Notes under the pieces: generated by a model
What the model was told of the DNA's origin: nothing
The model's input: only the letters and a program-made list of their open reading frames with translations
Databases searched by the model: none
In this document: positions 50,355 through 64,000 of the stretch, piece by piece
How the letters are laid out: every line of letters begins with the position of its first letter
Position numbering within the stretch: position 1 is the first letter of the stretch
Assembly (NCBI GenBank): GCA_029718625.1
Contig: CM056376.1
Span: forward strand, 23,365,869 to 23,429,868
Length of the DNA: 64,000 nt
Direction of reading: 5' to 3'
Source of the DNA: Synaphobranchus kaupii
Taxonomy: Eukaryota; Chordata; Actinopteri; Anguilliformes; Synaphobranchidae
Program-made: the position numbers and the translations under genes

Positions 50355-52302
50355 ACTTAAAAAAAACAAAAAACACTTTATTGAACTTCTTAAAAGTGCA
50401 CACTTAGTTGTCGACTTTAACAAGATACTGGAGGGGTTTGTGATTCTCATGTGGATGAACTCATTCTGGATTGACTGGGCAATCCTCCTATGTCCATCTG
50501 TCTCCACATGGCGGGTGCTAAGAGGGGGTTGTCTGCAGCATGCTCTAGCCACTGGACAGGCTTCAGTGCTATCTGTGGTGTTCCTGACTCAGGCTCTAAC
50601 CAGCACAATGGTAAATACAACTGTGTGAGAGGAGTCCTTTAGGAGGTGTGTGAGAGGAGTCCTTTAGGAGGTGTGTGTTGAGGCAGCTGAGGAGAAAGAT
50701 GGAGACGAGTAGACTCAGGCGCGAGGCAGCCCTCCATGTGAGTACCATCAGCGCCGCCAACAAAAGGTCAAATAAATCTATGTACTTTTATTTTTTTACG
50801 TTTTTTAAAGTTCAGGATTTAACGGAATGAACCTTTGGTTACTCTTGTCTCTGCACAGCACAGGTCCATTTAGAAGGACCTTCCCAGAATAACCAATCAG
50901 ACCCCCCCCCCCCCCACTCCAGCCCAAATTTTTCCACGGCTTTGGGAAAACAGCGTCCTAGTTTAACCTCATTTATTTTTTCAAATATTTTTACATTTTG
51001 TTAGCACAGAAGATGCTCTTGCTGAGAGTGGTGTTTGCCAACGAAAACCTGCAAATTAAAACTGTGCAGTCCAAAATCGGGGAGTTTAATTGCACAAGCA
51101 GCTTAAAAAAAAAAAAAAAAACCTGATCTCGTAGTGCAAAACATATTTAAAGAAACATTCAATCGTTTCAAAACAGAAACATAAGATTGTTAGTTTTAAG
51201 TGAAATTACAAGAGTAAAAGGCTGACATGTCACAGAAGTTCCCTTGACTCCAGACCATTAACTGGTTTCAAAAAGTCTTCCGTAGAGCATGTGTGTGACT
51301 TGCCACATTACTGAGAGAAGCCCTTTTCCGGCAAGGGGACAGAGACTGTAAGATACAGACAGCACATGGGGCACACACACTATCACTTCCACATCAGAGC
51401 CACCACTTAACACAAAATGCCCACATGTATAGGAACATTACAACCAAAAATTCAAAGCTTCGGATTTTTCTTTCAAGATCAATTCACAGCTCTAGACTGT
51501 TGATCAAGAGTGTAAAGAGTGTTCTTAACGTCACTGTTAACTCTCAAAGTAAGATTGACGTAACTGCCAAGCTGCAGTGGTGGACCAGTTACATCCGTTT
51601 TGTTTGAACAATACAGTATGTGCATTTCCTTGAGGTCCACTGGTTGAACAGTAGCTTAGACACTGATAATATTGGTGTGGGAGTTGTGTTATTGTTTTCT
51701 GAAAGAAATGTTCAACCGCTGAGACTTGTTTTCTTGTTTTGATGTTTTTTGCTGGTTGTTTTCCTTTGCTGTTTGTTCTGCTGCAGCTGATAAGCATTTG
51801 GTTATCATTTTCAAGTACATAGAAGTCCATGATCCACCCTGCAAACTTTCTCAAGCTTATGCAGGTTTCACTCCCTCTGGTGGTAAATGTAGAAATAGCA
51901 GCAATATACTGTCAGCATCAGCCATTATTGGCTGCACTTCCTCCAACCAGGGCATCATACAGATAGCTGTTGGCTCCCAGAGTCTGAAGATGTAGGCAAA
52001 GTTTGAACATCTTTGAACACTTCTGTGATATGTCACACTCTGTGCAGGAGTGAGGCCATAAATCTCTAAGCAACAACAACAAAACAAAACAAAAAACACA
52101 AAAAAAGAGCCTTGAACTACTGTACCACTTTCCCCTTCACAGCACGAGAGATCTTCTGGACCTGGGAAAGCACAGCTCTGTTGCAGCTATGGAGAGGGTG
52201 GGCCTGAATGAGCTGGCCTGCGCCAACCTTGCTGAAACATCGCAAACCACACCCATCCCTCTGGATTATACACTTGTGCACAGCCCCTCCTCAGGAAACC
52301 GT
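50355..52302 (-). other. rhobtb2: rhobtb2 3' UTR (predicted extent)
   Basis: No intron or other gene is seen downstream of the stop. The best end is an AATAAA at 50382-50377 on the minus strand, followed by a T-rich and then GT-rich stretch as expected at a cleavage site. Other AATAAA hexamers near 50790 and 50970 could give shorter transcripts. It contains a poly-C/G run at about 50896-50915 and a 27-bp tandem duplication (about 50622-50675). The extent is inferred. Confidence 0.5.
50377..50382 (-). promoter_or_regulatory. Polyadenylation signal AATAAA, likely rhobtb2 distal site
   Basis: Plus strand reads tttatt. On the minus strand AATAAA is followed within 40 bases by a T/GT-rich region (TTTTTTGTTTTTTTT then TATGTGTGA), the usual downstream element. 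Confidence 0.5.
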
Positions 52303-61857
<9,555 letters not shown>

Positions 61858-61990
61858 CTGTTATTATGAATAGCATCTAGCTGCGCACTCCCGGAAGGGG
61901 AGTGGAGGAGAGTGCTGTCGATGACTCGGAACAGGAGTGTCTGGCAGAGCCAGCTGCTGTGTGCTGTGCACACCACGTCCAACGTCCCCT
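61858..61990 (-). other. rhobtb2: rhobtb2 probable non-coding first exon
   Basis: The minus-strand donor AACAG|GTAAGG ends the exon at 61858, 1649 bp upstream of the coding start exon. The sequence is more GC-rich than its surroundings and lies just downstream of CCAAT and TATA-like motifs. Its single ATG near the 3' end (61876) opens a 9-codon uORF if joined to the exon at 60208. The 5' end is a guess; the donor is the solid part. Confidence 0.5.
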
Positions 61991-62006
61991 TCATTCCCTC
62001 AAACCC

Positions 62007-62056
62007 TTCTGCCTAGCAACAGCTTCCTATTGGCTGAAAACATCTCTCCTTTATAT
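62007..62056 (-). promoter_or_regulatory. Candidate rhobtb2 promoter elements: TATA-like, CCAAT box, X-box-like
   Basis: Reading towards the gene on the minus strand: a GATATAAAG motif (about 62050-62058), then CCAAT (62033-62029), then GTTGCTAGGCA (62020-62010), whose GTTGCT half matches an RFX X-box half-site. The cluster ends about 20 bp from the assumed first exon. Motif matches only. Confidence 0.35.
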
Positions 62057-62507
62057 CTTTCTGGGTCAGTTGATAAAAGTGTAAGCTAGCAAGGAAAAAA
62101 ATCTCAAACCGAAACGAACTTGGATGAAACAGGAAATTATATTTTAGAAAACGGGCCATGTTCTCTGAACAGTAAATTGTTTGATTACTTTGGCTTTTAT
62201 CATATTTTAGTTTGTTTTCGGAAAGCAATGTTAAGTTTTGGAGAATTATGTTTTGGGAACAACATAAAACGTAATAAAACAGACATAATAAAACAAATCT
62301 TGCAATTCTAAAAAAAAGTTGCAATTCTATAAACCATTCCTTGACACCTACAGGAGACATTTCATAGCACTACAGAACCTGCATTTCACATATTATTTTT
62401 AGTGAAAGAGGATTACTACAATAGTAAAGCTACAGAACTCTGGAGAGAATAAGGGGGAGGTACAGAAATTGAGGAGTAGAGAGGGAGATGGAGATAAAGA
62501 ATGTTAA

Positions 62508-62914
62508 AGGTTGTATCAGCGATTTTGGGTGGAAACATAAATGATCACATTCATCTGATTTTTCCTCACGATCCGCTAGCTGCCCGCCCCATAAGCAGGC
62601 CGTCAAAAAACCGCGTCTCTGTAGGCAGCCTATGCTCCGAGATCGTACACAAAAACAAATGGTACTACCAACCACTCAAAACCAAAATAAACAGTATTCC
62701 AACCAATCACAATGATCTGCACAAACGCTAATACTCTTATCTCGCTGAAATCTTGACGGATTTACAAACGGTTTGGTTTCTTACAAACGTTATTAACGTG
62801 GTTATAATTCTGGATGCTTGAACACTATTTTTTTAAACATAACATAATTATTCATAAGTATGTTTGTTTGGGATTTCGCTTCAGAAGTGACGTCACCCAA
62901 AATCGCTGATACAA
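62508..62914. mobile_element. MITE with TIR GTTGTATCAGCGATTTTGGGT
   Basis: The left arm beginning at TTAA (62504-62507) and reading GTTGTATCAGCGATTTT is the reverse complement of AAAATCGCTGATACAA near 62899-62914. The interior of about 360 bp has no transposase. The right terminus is eroded, so the outer TTAA copy is missing there. It sits in the rhobtb2 upstream region. Confidence 0.6.
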
Positions 62915-63806
62915 AGCAAAGCAAAACTTGTGGCTGATAGACAGTGGATCACTCTACATTAGAGACACACTCTCAAAACCTGGAATATAAGGTAGGTTTA
63001 TAACACCTGTGAGCCAACACCCACATTAAATGACTGTAATGTGGGTGACTAGACCATCTAATTGAAGTCCCAAGAAATCCATTAAACCCATTTGTTCCAA
63101 GGCAAAGATATTATTATCTTTTGCGCATCAAACTGCAAAACAGTAACACCTACACTGAGAAGAACCACCATTACATTGAGCAAGGAGCATAGCAGGCAGC
63201 CCTGAGCAACCATCAATAGGAAAATACCGAATAACATTCATTGAATCACTGCAAGCTATTCTAACCACATCAGTATTCTACTGTAGATGTCAATATGTTT
63301 CCCCTATAGTAGCTCCACACCAGCAGGTAAACCACTAGTCAATTGTATGTAGTCTTGTTTATTACTAGATGTGGTATAATTGAATAAATATGCCATACCC
63401 TGTTATGTAGGCTACATCAATATACAGACACGATTTAATTCCCGTGAGACATTGGCATCATTTTTTTAATGATAAACATTTTTTATAGCTAGCATTACTA
63501 CTGGCTCAATGCAAAGAAAACACGTTTCAGTGATCTGACAGTATTGGCAGAAATAATTAGATTATATTTGTAAGTAAAATACATTTCCATTACAATTACA
63601 TTTTGCACGCAAAGCACGTTATAGAGGCAATATGCAGACCCATGTGGTGGTAGCAATCCATGCAACCTGTAGCCTAGTTATGCGTCCTAAATCGACAACA
63701 GTTGTGGAATGCATTGACAAATTGTTACCTTATTCATTCTCCAACCGCGTACCTTCATATTTAAATAAAATGGTAGAAATAATACGGGGAAACACACTTT
63801 GCTCAC

Positions 63807-63900
63807 CTCCCGCCTGAAAAATGGTGGTTGTTGATTTCGCTATCCAGCCTTTGGTTTCCTTGGAAACGGAATTTATTTCTCTCCCATATCAGTGAGCAAA
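63807..63900 (-). other. Possible alternative 5' exon (donor only) upstream of rhobtb2
   Basis: The minus-strand sequence GCGGGAG|GTGAGC gives a good donor at 63807/63806. A near-perfect palindrome GTTTCCTTGGAAAC (63854-63867), resembling an RFX X-box, lies inside. No protein is recognisable; this would be a non-coding alternative first exon of rhobtb2 or of an unknown transcript. Confidence 0.2.
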
Positions 63901-64000
63901 CGATACAGCACATTCTGTTTGCGTTTACAAGAGTTTCAGCGATTAATACTGTTTTAATCAACGGGTGAGAATCAGAAATGCATCGGCGTAAATTATGTGG

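Overview
This is a vertebrate nuclear window, most likely from a teleost fish. It shows compact protein exons split by GT-AG introns, long AT-rich non-coding DNA, dense CA/GT and GA/TC microsatellites, Tc1-like elements whose terminal repeats are typical of fish genomes, tRNA-derived SINEs, and a Jockey-superfamily LINE fragment. I cannot name the species.

Two protein-coding genes are supported, both on the minus strand and head-to-tail. The right side holds a complete rhobtb2 gene, an atypical Rho GTPase with two BTB domains that acts as a CUL3 ubiquitin-ligase adaptor. Its nine coding exons lie between 60198 (start codon) and 52303 (stop) and give 696 codons with every splice phase consistent. 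A probable non-coding first exon ends at 61858, and the 3' UTR probably runs to about 50355. The left three quarters of the window is occupied by the 5' part of pebp4, a secreted phosphatidylethanolamine-binding protein family member. Its three visible coding exons are small: a signal-peptide exon at 47174-47289, an exon at 46370-46496, and the exon with the DPDAPSR motif at 10634-10732. The second and third are separated by a 35.6 kb intron. No later pebp4 exon was found between 1 and 10633, so the 3' end of that gene probably lies outside the window.

Layout: 1-10633, pebp4 intron with a degenerate SINE and a Tc1-like MITE; 10634-10732, pebp4 exon; 10733-46369, giant pebp4 intron with CpG-rich blocks (near 14.5, 16.4, 29.7 and 42.4 kb), minisatellites (12.5, 18.7-19.6 and 39.8-40.1 kb), a tRNA-Glu-type SINE (22.75-23.16 kb), a truncated LINE (25.65-27.07 kb), a foldback MITE (40.25-40.97 kb), a Tc1 relic (41.15-41.68 kb) and a TTAA-flanked MITE (45.08-45.99 kb); 46370-47296, pebp4 5' coding exons; about 47.9-50.35 kb, intergenic; 50.36-62.0 kb, rhobtb2, with a minisatellite interrupted by a MITE in one intron; 62.0-64.0 kb, rhobtb2 upstream region with promoter-like motifs, one more MITE and a possible alternative first exon.

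The two genes are neighbours on human 8p21 as well (from memory), so the pairing looks like old synteny rather than a pathway. I found no evidence of a new multi-gene system. The most interesting signals are a tiny upstream ORF whose stop would overlap the rhobtb2 start codon after splicing, the repeat structures next to splice sites, and perfect GC-rich hairpins inside the giant pebp4 intron.
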